DNA from: Duganella dendranthematis
GTDB taxonomy: Bacteria > Pseudomonadota > Gammaproteobacteria > Burkholderiales > Burkholderiaceae_D
DNA: 64,000 bases
Direction of reading: 5' to 3'
NCBI RefSeq assembly: GCF_012849375.1
Contig: NZ_CP051684.1
Span: 4,588,001-4,652,000 of the forward strand
A program made the position numbers and the translations under genes. The notes below the pieces were generated by a model, which saw only the letters and a program-made list of their open reading frames with translations, was not told the DNA's origin and did not search any database. Shown here in pieces: positions 19,030 through 27,774 of the stretch; within the stretch, counting starts at the first letter, position 1; each line of letters starts with the position of its first letter.

Positions 19030-20730
19030 TTACAGTGCTATATCCGGCACTTTTTTCACCACGCCCGGCGCGGCGGGCAGGGCGCCGGCAACAAAGCCTT
19101 CCAGGCTAGGCGAGGCGATCGTCAATTGCAGGGTTTCTGCGGTGGCTGCCCATTCCGCCGCCAGCAAGTCCGGGTGCTCATTCAGCTTCTTGCCGTATGA
19201 CGGCACGATTTCGCGAATTTTTTCCTGCCAGGCAGCGCTCTTGATCTGCTCCGGGAACACTTTTTCCAGCAGCGACAGCATGATCGCCGGCGAGGTCGAG
19301 CCGCCCGGCGATGCACCCAGCAAGGCCGACACCGAGCGGTCCGCCGACACCACGACTTCGGTACCCAGCTTCAGCACGCCGCCCTTGTCCGGCATGTTCT
19401 TGATGATCTGCACGCGCTGGCCGGCTTGCCACAGGCGCCAGTCTTCGTCTTTTGCTTCCGGCATGTAGCGGCGCAACGCATTCATCTTGTCTTCGCGCGA
19501 CAGTTCCAGCTGCTGTGCCAGGTATTTGACGAGTGCAAATTCATGCGCGCCGACTTGCAACTGCGGAATGACATTCGACGGCGTGGTGGCTTTGGCGATA
19601 TCGAAGTACGAGCCGTTCTTAAGGAACTTGGTCGACCAGGTCGCGAATGGTCCGAACAGCAGCACGGTTTTGCCATCCAGCACGCGGGTATCCAGGTGCG
19701 GCACCGACATCGGTGGCGAACCGGTATCCGCCAGGCCGTAGACCTTGGCCAGGTGGCGCGCGGTGATAGCCGGATTATCCGTCACCAGGAACTCGCCGCC
19801 GACCGGGAAGCCGCCATACTGCTTGGCTTCCGGAATGCCGGACAATTGCAGCAGCGGCAGCGCAGCGCCGCCGGCGCCGATAAAGATGTGGCGCGCGTCA
19901 ATGGTCTGGATCTTGGACTTGTCCTTGATGTCGAACGCCGATACGCGCCACGAGCCATCGTCATTGCGGGTGATCGAGCGCACTTCAAAGCCGGTAGTAA
20001 TCTTGCTGCCGTTTTTGCTCAGGTGCTGGTAGAACTGGCGGGTGATCGAGCCCAGGTTGACGTCGGTGCCGAGCGGCGAGCGGGTGGCGGTGACCATCTC
20101 GTCCGGCTTGCGGCCTTCCATTATGATCGGGATCCATTGCTTGATCTGGACCGGATCGGTGCTCATTTCCATGCCGGCGAACAGCGGCGAGGCCTTCAGC
20201 GCGGCGACGCGTTTGGTGATGAACTCGCGGTTCTCCGGACCAAACACCAGGTTCATGTGCGGCGTCGAATTGATGAATTCACGCGGATTGCCCAGTACGC
20301 CCTTGCGCACCTGGTGCGACCAGAACTGGCGCGAGATCTGGAAACTCTCGTTGATCTCGATCGCCTTGTCGATATGCACCACGCCTTTGTCGTCCATTGG
20401 CGTGTAGTTCAGTTCGCAGAGCGCGGAGTGGCCGGTGCCGGCGTTGTTCCAGCCGTTGGAACTTTCTTCCGCCACCTTGTCCAGACGTTCGAACACTTCG
20501 AAGGTCCATTTGGGCTCCAGCTCGGTCAGATAGGTGCCGAGCGTGGCGCTCATGATGCCGCCGCCGATCAGCAGCACGTCAACCGAACGGTCCGCCTTGG
20601 CGGCGCGGAACTGGCCGCCGAAGAAAATCGAGTAACCGCCCCATACGGCCGCAGCGCCTACAGCGGCGCCGATAAACTGGCGCCGGGAGAAACGCTTGCC
20701 ACTGGGATTCTGGTTATCTGCTTGAGTCAT
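19030..20730 (-). CDS. mqo: Malate:quinone oxidoreductase with an N-terminal Tat-like leader
   Basis: The 566-residue FAD enzyme oxidises malate to oxaloacetate and reduces quinone. The FAD fold begins at VDVLLIGGGIMSATLGTYL (near residue 50), followed by NGWNNAGTGHSALCELNYTP, typical of Mqo; the C-terminal half contains LLGASPGGSTSPAIMLSLL. Ahead of the fold are about 48 extra residues with SRRQFIGAAVGAAAVWGGY, which fits a twin-arginine motif plus hydrophobic core. Most Mqo proteins are peripheral on the cytoplasmic face and lack this. It may be exported or anchored by this segment (inference). Confidence 0.94.
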   Translation of the reverse strand: MTQADNQNPSGKRFSRRQFIGAAVGAAAVWGGYSIFFGGQFRAAKADRSVDVLLIGGGIMSATLGTYLTELEPKWTFEVFERLDKVAEESSNGWNNAGTGHSALCELNYTPMDDKGVVHIDKAIEINESFQISRQFWSHQVRKGVLGNPREFINSTPHMNLVFGPENREFITKRVAALKASPLFAGMEMSTDPVQIKQWIPIIMEGRKPDEMVTATRSPLGTDVNLGSITRQFYQHLSKNGSKITTGFEVRSITRNDDGSWRVSAFDIKDKSKIQTIDARHIFIGAGGAALPLLQLSGIPEAKQYGGFPVGGEFLVTDNPAITARHLAKVYGLADTGSPPMSVPHLDTRVLDGKTVLLFGPFATWSTKFLKNGSYFDIAKATTPSNVIPQLQVGAHEFALVKYLAQQLELSREDKMNALRRYMPEAKDEDWRLWQAGQRVQIIKNMPDKGGVLKLGTEVVVSADRSVSALLGASPGGSTSPAIMLSLLEKVFPEQIKSAAWQEKIREIVPSYGKKLNEHPDLLAAEWAATAETLQLTIASPSLEGFVAGALPAAPGVVKKVPDIAL

Positions 20731-20812
20731 GGGGATTTACCTTTCTGGGAAAATATTGAAAGTGATAGGCACTTTTCGGCCCTTGTCCCCGTGGTTTTGC
20801 GTGCATACCTTC

Positions 20813-20834
20813 GCTATCCGCCACAGCGGATAGC
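20813..20834. repeat. Perfect inverted repeat between the Crp-type gene and mqo
   Basis: GCTATCCGC and GCGGATAGC form a 9-bp perfect dyad with a four-base CACA gap, 83 bases ahead of the mqo start codon. There is no T-run, so an operator or an mRNA hairpin is more likely than a terminator. Confidence 0.4.
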
Positions 20835-20884
20835 TGAAAGTATATTCACAAACCTTGTTCTTATGTTGAGTGCGTCGTGCGCGG

Positions 20885-21550
20885 TCAGGCTTGGCGAGCT
20901 TGCGCTGGCTGGTGTTCGAGGTTGGCTTCGGCTTCTGCCTCGGCTTCGCGGCGCAGGCGCGACATGTATTGCGGCGTGATGCCCAGGTAGGACGCAATTG
21001 CGCGTTGCGAAATGCGTGCTTCCAGGCCCGGATACTCTTCGCGGAACGCCGTCAGCCGCTCCTGCGCCGATGTCTCGCCGCTGTTATAGGCGCGCTGGGC
21101 CATGCTTTGCAGGCCGGCCATGGCGATATTCAGATGGTAATTCTGCATGACTTCGTGCTGCGCGCGCAGGTCGGAGGCGGTCTTCCAGTCCAGCGTGAAG
21201 CCGTGGATCGGCGTCTCGGCGATCAGGAACTGCACCGCAGGCTGGCCGCTTTCGCCGCTGATCAGGTCGGTCAGGGTGGTGGCCGATTCGCCTTCGCGGT
21301 AGAAGCGCAGCGTGACTTCCACGCCTTCGCGATTAAAGAAACCACTGCGGGCCACGCCGCTGGCCAGCCAGTGCACCTGCGTGGCCGGCGTGCCGGCCCG
21401 TTGCAGGTATTCGCCTTTGCGTACATGAAACGGCTTGGCGATGCCCGCCAGGATATTGGTTACATGGTTGTACGCGTCTTCGCTGACGTCAATCCGCTTC
21501 ATTGTGGTGGCTTTGAAGCGGTTACGTTGTTTTATAAAATCTGCATTCAT
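20885..21550 (-). CDS. Crp/Fnr-family transcription regulator
   Basis: The 221-residue product has a cyclic-nucleotide-binding-like jelly roll (about 20-130, RKGEYLQRAGTPATQVHWLASG) and a helix-turn-helix near the C-terminus (RISQRAIASYLGITPQYMSRLRRE). It lacks the Cys cluster of Fnr, and no phosphate-binding Arg-Ser box typical of cAMP binders is evident, so the effector is unknown. It lies 154 bases upstream of mqo on the same strand, and could control it. An alternative start at Met17 exists. The extreme C-terminus is rich in Ala/Glu. Confidence 0.87.
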   Translation of the reverse strand: MNADFIKQRNRFKATTMKRIDVSEDAYNHVTNILAGIAKPFHVRKGEYLQRAGTPATQVHWLASGVARSGFFNREGVEVTLRFYREGESATTLTDLISGESGQPAVQFLIAETPIHGFTLDWKTASDLRAQHEVMQNYHLNIAMAGLQSMAQRAYNSGETSAQERLTAFREEYPGLEARISQRAIASYLGITPQYMSRLRREAEAEAEANLEHQPAQARQA

Positions 21551-21731
21551 GCTGTCTTTGCCACGTTCCTAGAAAACTTTCCAAGGGGGCACAAAGTAAG
21601 GCCCGATCGAACTTGCTGTGAAGCAAACTGGATTATCCGCGGCTATTTTACTCCCTTACGTAAATTCCCGTACATTTTTAAGCCAGCATGCAAGCTGCGG
21701 CACCCCCAAGATGCCGCAGCATGGCCTTGAT

Positions 21732-22319
21732 TTAGCCGCGGCCGCGCGCGAATTGCAGGGCGGTTTCAGCCACGCGCTTACCCAGATGTTCGGCCGTGCG
21801 CAAGTCGGCCAGCGGCGGGGCGACATCCGCACCCTGGTCGGCATTCGACTGCGCCGCCGCACCGAGGAAGAAGCCGAGACGGTTCAAGTCTTCTTCCGAA
21901 CCGGTGCTGGAGTTGTTGCCCGGTGGCAGACCCAGGCTGATCCAGTGCATGCCGTGCTGGGCGGCGAAGATGGCGATCTGCTGCAGGCTGGCCAGCTTGT
22001 CGCCGGAGCGCGAGGCCGAGTTGGTGAAGCCGGCCGCCAGCTTGTTGCGCCAGGTGCCGCCGGCCGCGTACACGGCGCGCGAGGTGGCGTCCTGGAACGC
22101 TTTGAATTGCGCCGACGGACCGCCCATGTAGGTCGGCGCGCCGAAGATGATGGCGTCGGCCTGTTCCAGTTCCGCCCACGGCGCCTCGGCGCCATCGACC
22201 GGATACAGACGGGCCGTCACGCCTTCGACCCGGGCGGCGCCGGCGCTGACTGCTTCGGCCTGGCGCGCGGTGTGGCCATAGCCCGAGTGGTACACCACGG
22301 CGACGATTGCTTTGGTCAT
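21732..22319 (-). CDS. Flavodoxin-fold NAD(P)H:quinone oxidoreductase, WrbA-like
   Basis: The 195-residue protein begins AIVAVVYHSGYGHTARQAEA, the phosphate loop that holds FMN, and has the second flavin loop GAPTYMGGPSAQFKAFQD near residue 73 and a third loop PPGNNSS. WrbA-type proteins reduce quinones by two electrons and limit redox cycling. ATG at 22319 overlaps the stop of the upstream monooxygenase gene as ATGA, and AGGAG precedes it. It is the last gene of an SDR, monooxygenase and flavodoxin operon. Confidence 0.88.
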   Translation of the reverse strand: MTKAIVAVVYHSGYGHTARQAEAVSAGAARVEGVTARLYPVDGAEAPWAELEQADAIIFGAPTYMGGPSAQFKAFQDATSRAVYAAGGTWRNKLAAGFTNSASRSGDKLASLQQIAIFAAQHGMHWISLGLPPGNNSSTGSEEDLNRLGFFLGAAAQSNADQGADVAPPLADLRTAEHLGKRVAETALQFARGRG

Positions 22320-22732
22320 TTTGCTACTCCTGATGTGATTGGTGATCCACCAGCATAGAACGCAGCCGCCAATGTTGTTACGCCTGATGCGGGGGGTAAC
22401 TTCTCTGCCGAAAGTCGTAGAGGCGGGCTGACCTCGTCCAGGAATTCGATGCGGCGTTCGGCGGCCAGGCGGCCAGGCAGTTCGCGTTCGAACTCGGCGC
22501 GATAGTGGCGGGGCAGGTGGTGCTGCAGGAAGTACTCGCGGTCGCAGCTCCAGGTTTCGTACACCACCAGTGTGTTGGGATCGTTCTGCGAGCGATGCAG
22601 CGTGCAATTCAGAAAGTCCGGCTCGCGCGACATATCCGTCAGCACCTGGCGCACGCCGGCTTCCAGCTCGGCGTAGCGTTCCGGCTTGGCCGGCAGGTGC
22701 ACAATAAAAGTAAGGCGATTTTGTGAGGTCAT
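22316..22732 (-). CDS. Antibiotic-biosynthesis-monooxygenase (ABM) domain protein
   Basis: The 138-residue product carries an ABM ferredoxin-like domain in its first 100 residues (LTFIVHLPAKPERYAELEAG, CTLHRSQNDPNTLVVYETW). Small proteins of this kind oxidise quinols or aromatic substrates without cofactors, or act as accessory subunits. The C-terminal 35 residues are an unusual extension past the domain (SAEKLPPASGVTTLAAAFYA), reaching to the ATGA overlap with the flavodoxin gene. The preceding SDR gene ends 16 bases upstream, so the three form one operon. Confidence 0.85.
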   Translation of the reverse strand: MTSQNRLTFIVHLPAKPERYAELEAGVRQVLTDMSREPDFLNCTLHRSQNDPNTLVVYETWSCDREYFLQHHLPRHYRAEFERELPGRLAAERRIEFLDEVSPPLRLSAEKLPPASGVTTLAAAFYAGGSPITSGVAK

Positions 22733-22748
22733 GATGGGCTCCCTGGGA

Positions 22749-23492
22749 TCAGGCGGCGAAGCCGCCGTCGATCAGCAGGTCGGCGCCGGTGACGAAGGCG
22801 GCTTCCGGACTGGCCAGGTAGGCCACCATGGCGGCGATTTCGTCGGCGTGGCCGTGGCGTGGAATCGCCATCAGACCGTGCATGGTGGCGGCGAAATCGC
22901 CAGTAGCCGGGTTCATTTCCGTGTCGACAGGACCGGGCGCGACGTTGTTGACGGTGATGCCACGGCTGCCGAGGTCACGCGCCATGCCTTTGACCAGGCC
23001 GGTCAGAGCGGACTTGCTCATGGCATACGCTGCGCCGCCGGCGAATGGCATGCGCTGGGCGTTGGTGCTGCCGATGTTGATGATGCGGCCGCCGTCAGTC
23101 ATGTGCGCGGCGGCGGCTTTGCTGGCCACGAACACGGCGCGCACATTGACCGCCACGGTTTTGTCGAAGTCTTCCAGCGAGAACTGGTCCACTGGCCCCA
23201 TCAGCAGCACGCCGGCGCTGTTCAGCAGGATGTCCAGGCGGCCGAAGCGGGCGGCGACGCCGTCGATGGCCTGAGTCAGTGCGGCCGCATCGGTGGCGTC
23301 GGCCTTGACGGCGATGGCGTTGCCGCCTGCGGCTTCGATTTCTGCAACCAGTGCTTCGGCGGCGCTGGCGGACGCGGCGTAACCGATTGCTACCGTTGCG
23401 CCTTCACGTGCCAGGCGGCGGGCGCTCGCGGCACCGATGCCACGCGAACCACCGTTGATGAAAGCGACTTTACCGTTCAGATTGGTGCTCAT
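22749..23492 (-). CDS. SDR-family oxidoreductase
   Basis: The 247-residue enzyme has the classical short-chain dehydrogenase layout: NAD(P) loop NGGSRGIGAASARRL, the NSAG strand near residue 88, the catalytic Ser and Tyr-x-x-x-Lys in INIGSTNAQ and YAMSKSALTG, and the C-terminal GADLLIDGGFAA. ATG at 23492 is chosen because AGAGGA lies just upstream; the frame stays open further. Substrate is unknown. It is the first gene of the three-gene redox operon. Confidence 0.9.
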   Translation of the reverse strand: MSTNLNGKVAFINGGSRGIGAASARRLAREGATVAIGYAASASAAEALVAEIEAAGGNAIAVKADATDAAALTQAIDGVAARFGRLDILLNSAGVLLMGPVDQFSLEDFDKTVAVNVRAVFVASKAAAAHMTDGGRIINIGSTNAQRMPFAGGAAYAMSKSALTGLVKGMARDLGSRGITVNNVAPGPVDTEMNPATGDFAATMHGLMAIPRHGHADEIAAMVAYLASPEAAFVTGADLLIDGGFAA

Positions 23493-23640
23493 GATGTGTT
23501 CCTCTTGGAAGTGGTTAGTTGATGAACACAGTATGGGCGTCCGATTGCAGTGGCGGTAGTCATGAATGATCGCATTCATTTTCAACCAATGGTATCAATT
23601 AAGGCCGTGTGCCGCCCTCGACGGGAGCGCGCCAGCGCCG

Positions 23641-24774
23641 TCAGTCGTCGGCGGCTTTGAAGGGAATGTGCTCGGACAACTCGTCGATGTAGTCGTTCAT
23701 GGCGGCGGTTTCCTGGGCCAGGAAATCGGCGATGGCGTCGGCGAAACGGCGGTCGGCCACCCAATGCGCCGACCAGGTCGGCGTTGGCACCAGGCCGCGC
23801 GACATCTTGTGCACGCCTTGCGCGCCGCCCTCAAAGCGGGCGATGCCGTGCTGGATACAGTAGTCGATCGACTGCACGTAGCAGGTTTCGAAATGCAGGC
23901 CGGAGACGAATTCCTGCGTGCCCCAGTAGCGGCCGTACATGATGTTACCGCCGACCAGGTTCAGCGCCACCGCCACTGGTTGCTCGCCGCGCCTGGCCAG
24001 CACGATCATCAAGCTGTCAGGCGTTTCCGCCAGCAGGCGCTGGAAGAAGGCCAGCGACAGATACGGCTTGGAGAAGTGCGCCTGGTAGGTCGATACATAG
24101 CACTGGTAGAAGAAACGCAGCACCTCGTCGGTGATGGCGCGGCCGGCCAGGTGCTCGAAATGGATGCCGGCGTCCTGCACGCGGCGGCGGTCCTGGCGCA
24201 GTTTTTTGCGCTTGTCCATTTTCATGGTGGCGAGGAAGGCGTCGAAGTCGGCGTAGTCCTGGTTCTCCCAGTGGAACTGCACGCCTTCACGCAGCATGTA
24301 GCCGGCATCGGCCAGCGCCTGCTTGTCCTGCTGGTCGGGGAACAAGATGTGCAGCGACGAGGTATCCAGCTGCTGCGCCAGTTGCAGTGCGGCGCGCGCC
24401 AGCAGTTGGCGGTCTTGCGCCGTGTGGGCCAGCAGCCGGCTGCCGGTCACCGGCGTGAACGGCACCGCCGACAGCAGTTTCGGATAGTAGGGGATGCCGT
24501 TGCGGTGGAAGGCGTCGGCCCAGGCATGGTCGAATACGTATTCGCCGCGGCTGTGCTCCTTCAGATAGAGCGGCATGGCGGCCTGCAGCACGCCGTCCCG
24601 GTGCAGCACCAGGTAGCGCGGCGACCAGCCGGTGCGGTCCGAGGCGCATTGCGTTTCGTGCAGCGCGTGCAGGAAAGTGTAGCTCAGCGTGGGATTGTCG
24701 CCCGCCAGCGCCTGCCACTGCGCCGGGTCGACCTCCGCCAATGAGTCGATGATCGTAAACTCTGCTTCTGCCAC
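23641..24774 (-). CDS. FemAB/GNAT-like peptidoglycan-type N-acyltransferase (DUF482 family)
   Basis: GTG at 24774 preceded by AAGGAGAT is taken as the start, giving 377 residues; the frame is open further upstream but that stretch overlaps nadE. The protein matches the family once called DUF482: TLSYTFLHALHETQCAS near the front, GEYVFDHAWADAFHRNG near residue 85, MDKRKKLRQDRRRVQ near 190, and FEGGAQGVHKMSRGL near 325. These are GNAT-fold acyltransferases related to FemAB; the acceptor is not known. It diverges from nadE across 93 bases. Confidence 0.88.
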   Translation of the reverse strand: MAEAEFTIIDSLAEVDPAQWQALAGDNPTLSYTFLHALHETQCASDRTGWSPRYLVLHRDGVLQAAMPLYLKEHSRGEYVFDHAWADAFHRNGIPYYPKLLSAVPFTPVTGSRLLAHTAQDRQLLARAALQLAQQLDTSSLHILFPDQQDKQALADAGYMLREGVQFHWENQDYADFDAFLATMKMDKRKKLRQDRRRVQDAGIHFEHLAGRAITDEVLRFFYQCYVSTYQAHFSKPYLSLAFFQRLLAETPDSLMIVLARRGEQPVAVALNLVGGNIMYGRYWGTQEFVSGLHFETCYVQSIDYCIQHGIARFEGGAQGVHKMSRGLVPTPTWSAHWVADRRFADAIADFLAQETAAMNDYIDELSEHIPFKAADD

Positions 24775-24867
24775 ACTATCTCCTTCCACGTTGATGTGCC
24801 AGTCTAGCGCATGCGGGCGCGCTTTGCCCGTGCGATAATCGGATTTTGCGTACGCGAAAGACCCAAC

Positions 24868-26922
24868 ATGGCTTCGAATTTCTTCAATCTGTACACCCAC
24901 GATTTTGCCCGCGTCGCGGTAGCCGCGCCGGTGTGCCGCATTGCCGATCCGGCCTACAACGCCGAACAGACCATCGCGCTGGCGGAACAGGCCGCCGCCC
25001 AAGGCGCCGCGCTGGTGGCCTTCCCCGAGCTGGGTCTGGCCGCCTATACCTGCGACGACCTGTTCCATCAGCGCGCCTTGCTGGACGGCGTGCTCGATGG
25101 CCTGGCGGCGATTCTTGACGCGTCCACCGACTGGAAGATGGCGGTGGTGGTCGGCGCGCCGCTGCGGGTGGAACATCAGTTGTACAACTGCGCGGTGGTG
25201 ATCGCCAACGGCCAGATCCAGGGCGTGGTGCCGAAAAGCTATCTGCCCAACTACGGCGAGTTTTACGAGGCGCGCCAGTTCAGCAGCGGCGATTACGCGG
25301 TCGCCACCGAGATCGACCTGCTGGGCGAGCGCGTGCAGTTCGGCTCGGGCCTGCTGTTTGAAGTGGCCGACCTGCCGCTGCTCAAATTCCACGTCGAGAT
25401 TTGCGAGGACGTCTGGGTGCCGGTGCCGCCGTCGTCGTTCGCGGCGCTGGCCGGCGCTACCGTGCTGGTCAACCTGTCGGCGTCGAATGCGCTGGTGGGC
25501 AAGGCCAACTACCGCAACCAGCTGGTCGGCCAGCAATCGGCGCGCTGCATCGCCGCTTATCTGTACACCTCGGCCGGCGGCGGCGAGTCCAGCACCGACA
25601 TGGCGTGGGACGGGCAGGGCGTGATTTTCGAGAACGGCGAACTGCTGAACGAAGCCAAGCGCTTTGTCGACGAACCGTCGCTGACCTTTGCCGATATCGA
25701 CCTCGAGCGCCTGTCGCGCGAACGCATGCGCATGAACACGTTCGCGCAATCAGTGCAGCGCCACGCGGCGGAGGTCGGCAAGTTTCGCACCGTGTTCTTC
25801 CCGCTAGAACTCGAACACGACCAGCCGCTGGCGCTGAAGCGCTGCATCGAACGCTTCCCGTATGTGCCGGCCGACGCGCGCCGCCGCGACGAGCGCTGCA
25901 ACGAGGTCTACCACATCCAGGTGCAGGCGCTGGCCCAGCGCCTGACCACCAGCGGTCTTAAGAAAGTGGTGATCGGCATTTCCGGCGGTCTCGATTCGAC
26001 CCACGCGCTGCTGGTCTGCGCGCGCGTGATGGACAAGCTGAAACTGCCGCGCACCAACATCCTGGCCTACACCATGCCCGGCTTCGCCACCAGCGAACGC
26101 ACGCTGAAGCAGGCGCATGCGCTGATGAAGCTGGTCGGCTGCACGGCGCAGGAAATCGATATCCGCCCAAGCTGTATTCAGATGCTGAAGGATCTGAACC
26201 ACCCGTACTCGGAGGGCAAGGAACAGTACGACATCACGTTTGAAAACGTCCAGGCCGGCGAGCGCACCAACCACTTGTTCCGCCTGGCGAACCACCACGG
26301 CGGGCTGGTGATCGGCACCGGCGACCTGAGCGAACTGGCATTAGGCTGGTGCACCTACGGCGTGGGCGATCATATGTCGCACTACAACGTCAACGCCAGT
26401 GTGCCGAAGACGCTGATCTCGCACCTGGTGCGCTGGGTGGCCGAGTCCGGCGTGATCGGCCGCAACGACGCGCAAGTACTGCTCGACATCCTCGGCACCG
26501 AGATCAGTCCCGAGCTGGTGCCCGGCGCCGCCGGCGGCCAGCCGGAGCAGCGCACGGAAAGCACCATCGGCCCGTACGAGCTGCAAGACTTCAACCTGTA
26601 CTACGTGCTGCGCTTCGGCTTCAACCCGTCCAAGGTGGCGTTCCTGTCGCATACAGCGTGGAAGGACAAGGAGCAGGGCCGCTGGCCGGATGGCGAGCAC
26701 GTCACGCGCAACCAGTACGACCTGGCCGCGATTGCGAAGAATCTCGGCATCTTCCTCGACCGCTTCTTCCGCACCAGCCAGTTCAAGCGCAGCTGCGTGC
26801 CGAATGCACCGAAGGTGGGCAGCGGCGGTTCGCTGTCGCCGCGCGGCGATTGGCGGGCGCCGAGCGATGCGCAAAGCGTTGTTTGGATGGAAGAACTACG
26901 CGCCATTCCGGTGCATGTGTAA
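24868..26922 (+). CDS. nadE: Glutamine-dependent NAD(+) synthetase
   Basis: The 684-residue enzyme amidates nicotinic acid adenine dinucleotide to NAD, taking ammonia from glutamine. The N-terminal nitrilase-type domain (about 1-290) has the Glu of [15 protein letters not shown], the Lys of [14 protein letters not shown] and the Cys of [10 protein letters not shown]. The synthetase domain (about 320-684) has the ATP loop [18 protein letters not shown] 24868 is preferred over the in-frame upstream Met at 24811 because the domain begins here. A glnB gene follows after 103 bases with its own promoter. Confidence 0.96.
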   Translation: MASNFFNLYTHDFARVAVAAPVCRIADPAYNAEQTIALAEQAAAQGAALVAFPELGLAAYTCDDLFHQRALLDGVLDGLAAILDASTDWKMAVVVGAPLRVEHQLYNCAVVIANGQIQGVVPKSYLPNYGEFYEARQFSSGDYAVATEIDLLGERVQFGSGLLFEVADLPLLKFHVEICEDVWVPVPPSSFAALAGATVLVNLSASNALVGKANYRNQLVGQQSARCIAAYLYTSAGGGESSTDMAWDGQGVIFENGELLNEAKRFVDEPSLTFADIDLERLSRERMRMNTFAQSVQRHAAEVGKFRTVFFPLELEHDQPLALKRCIERFPYVPADARRRDERCNEVYHIQVQALAQRLTTSGLKKVVIGISGGLDSTHALLVCARVMDKLKLPRTNILAYTMPGFATSERTLKQAHALMKLVGCTAQEIDIRPSCIQMLKDLNHPYSEGKEQYDITFENVQAGERTNHLFRLANHHGGLVIGTGDLSELALGWCTYGVGDHMSHYNVNASVPKTLISHLVRWVAESGVIGRNDAQVLLDILGTEISPELVPGAAGGQPEQRTESTIGPYELQDFNLYYVLRFGFNPSKVAFLSHTAWKDKEQGRWPDGEHVTRNQYDLAAIAKNLGIFLDRFFRTSQFKRSCVPNAPKVGSGGSLSPRGDWRAPSDAQSVVWMEELRAIPVHV

Positions 26923-26940
26923 AGAATAAGCTTATGTACA

Positions 26941-26968
26941 TGGACAGCACGCGAGGGTCGATTACAAT
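26941..26968 (+). promoter_or_regulatory. Probable glnB promoter
   Basis: TGGACA (26941-26946) and TACAAT (26963-26968) are 16 bases apart, a sigma-70-like pair 57 bases ahead of the glnB start. Confidence 0.5.
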
Positions 26969-27016
26969 ACAATCAAAGCATGCAGTCTGCTGCCCGGATT
27001 TTCGATTTGGATATAA

Positions 27017-27364
<348 letters not shown>

Positions 27365-27385
27365 AACGCTTTCCACTTCATTTGA

Positions 27386-27412
27386 AATGCCGGCTTAGCC
27401 GGCATTTTTTTT
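27386..27412 (+). terminator. glnB terminator
   Basis: AATGCCGGCT and AGCCGGCATT form a 10-bp stem closed by a single T, followed by eight T in all. Confidence 0.88.
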
Positions 27413-27642
27413 GCCACTTATTGCCGATGTGGAAGCGCTCCCCAATTTTGCCAATTGAGTCAGTGGCAAAATAAAATCTACGTTGACAGCGTTTTCTAAG
27501 AATTTCCCCTTGTTACCTCTTGTTTAGCGAGTGAGGTTAAACAGCGACACTGAATCTGGAACTATTTGTTCGGTCATCGCATTAATGTTAGCTTGCATAC
27601 ACCGGCACGCGAGGCCGGATAAAAAAATGAGGGAGACATACT
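27413..27642. promoter_or_regulatory. Regulatory region before the halogenase/TonB-receptor unit, with a LacI-type dyad
   Basis: This is the 5' part of a 410-base gap. GGAAGCGCTCCC at 27431-27442 is a palindrome about a central CG with the AGCGCT core common to LacI-family operators. TTGACA lies at 27483-27488, without a convincing -10 at normal spacing. A weak frame at 27531-27737 has no ribosome site and is not accepted. Carbohydrate-type TonB receptors with halogenase-like partners are often under LacI-family control, which fits but is not shown. Confidence 0.4.
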
Positions 27643-27765
27643 TTGATCACGCAACAGATGACGGCCGCTGCCATGGCCGTGCCCCCACTTGTCCCGGCTC
27701 CGGGACACTACACCGCCGCTTATTCGCGCACAAATGAAAACGTTGTCATAGCTTGCCCATTTTAA
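27643..27765 (+). CDS. Possible 40-residue leader peptide
   Basis: TTG at 27643 follows GAGGGAG with normal spacing and opens a 40-residue frame (Ala/Pro-rich, ending ENVVIACPF) that stops nine bases before the halogenase start, so termination and re-initiation could be coupled. It has no recognisable domain. It may be a translated leader or chance. Confidence 0.25.
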   Translation: MITQQMTAAAMAVPPLVPAPGHYTAAYSRTNENVVIACPF

Positions 27766-27774
27766 GGAGATGAA

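Noticed and set aside
24775..25749. Upstream extension of the FemAB-like gene to a 702-residue protein
   Set aside because: The added part overlaps nadE in antisense and has no homology; the GTG at 24774 has a strong ribosome site.
27531..27737. 68-codon frame before the halogenase gene
   Set aside because: No ribosome site and atypical composition; the region is better read as regulatory.
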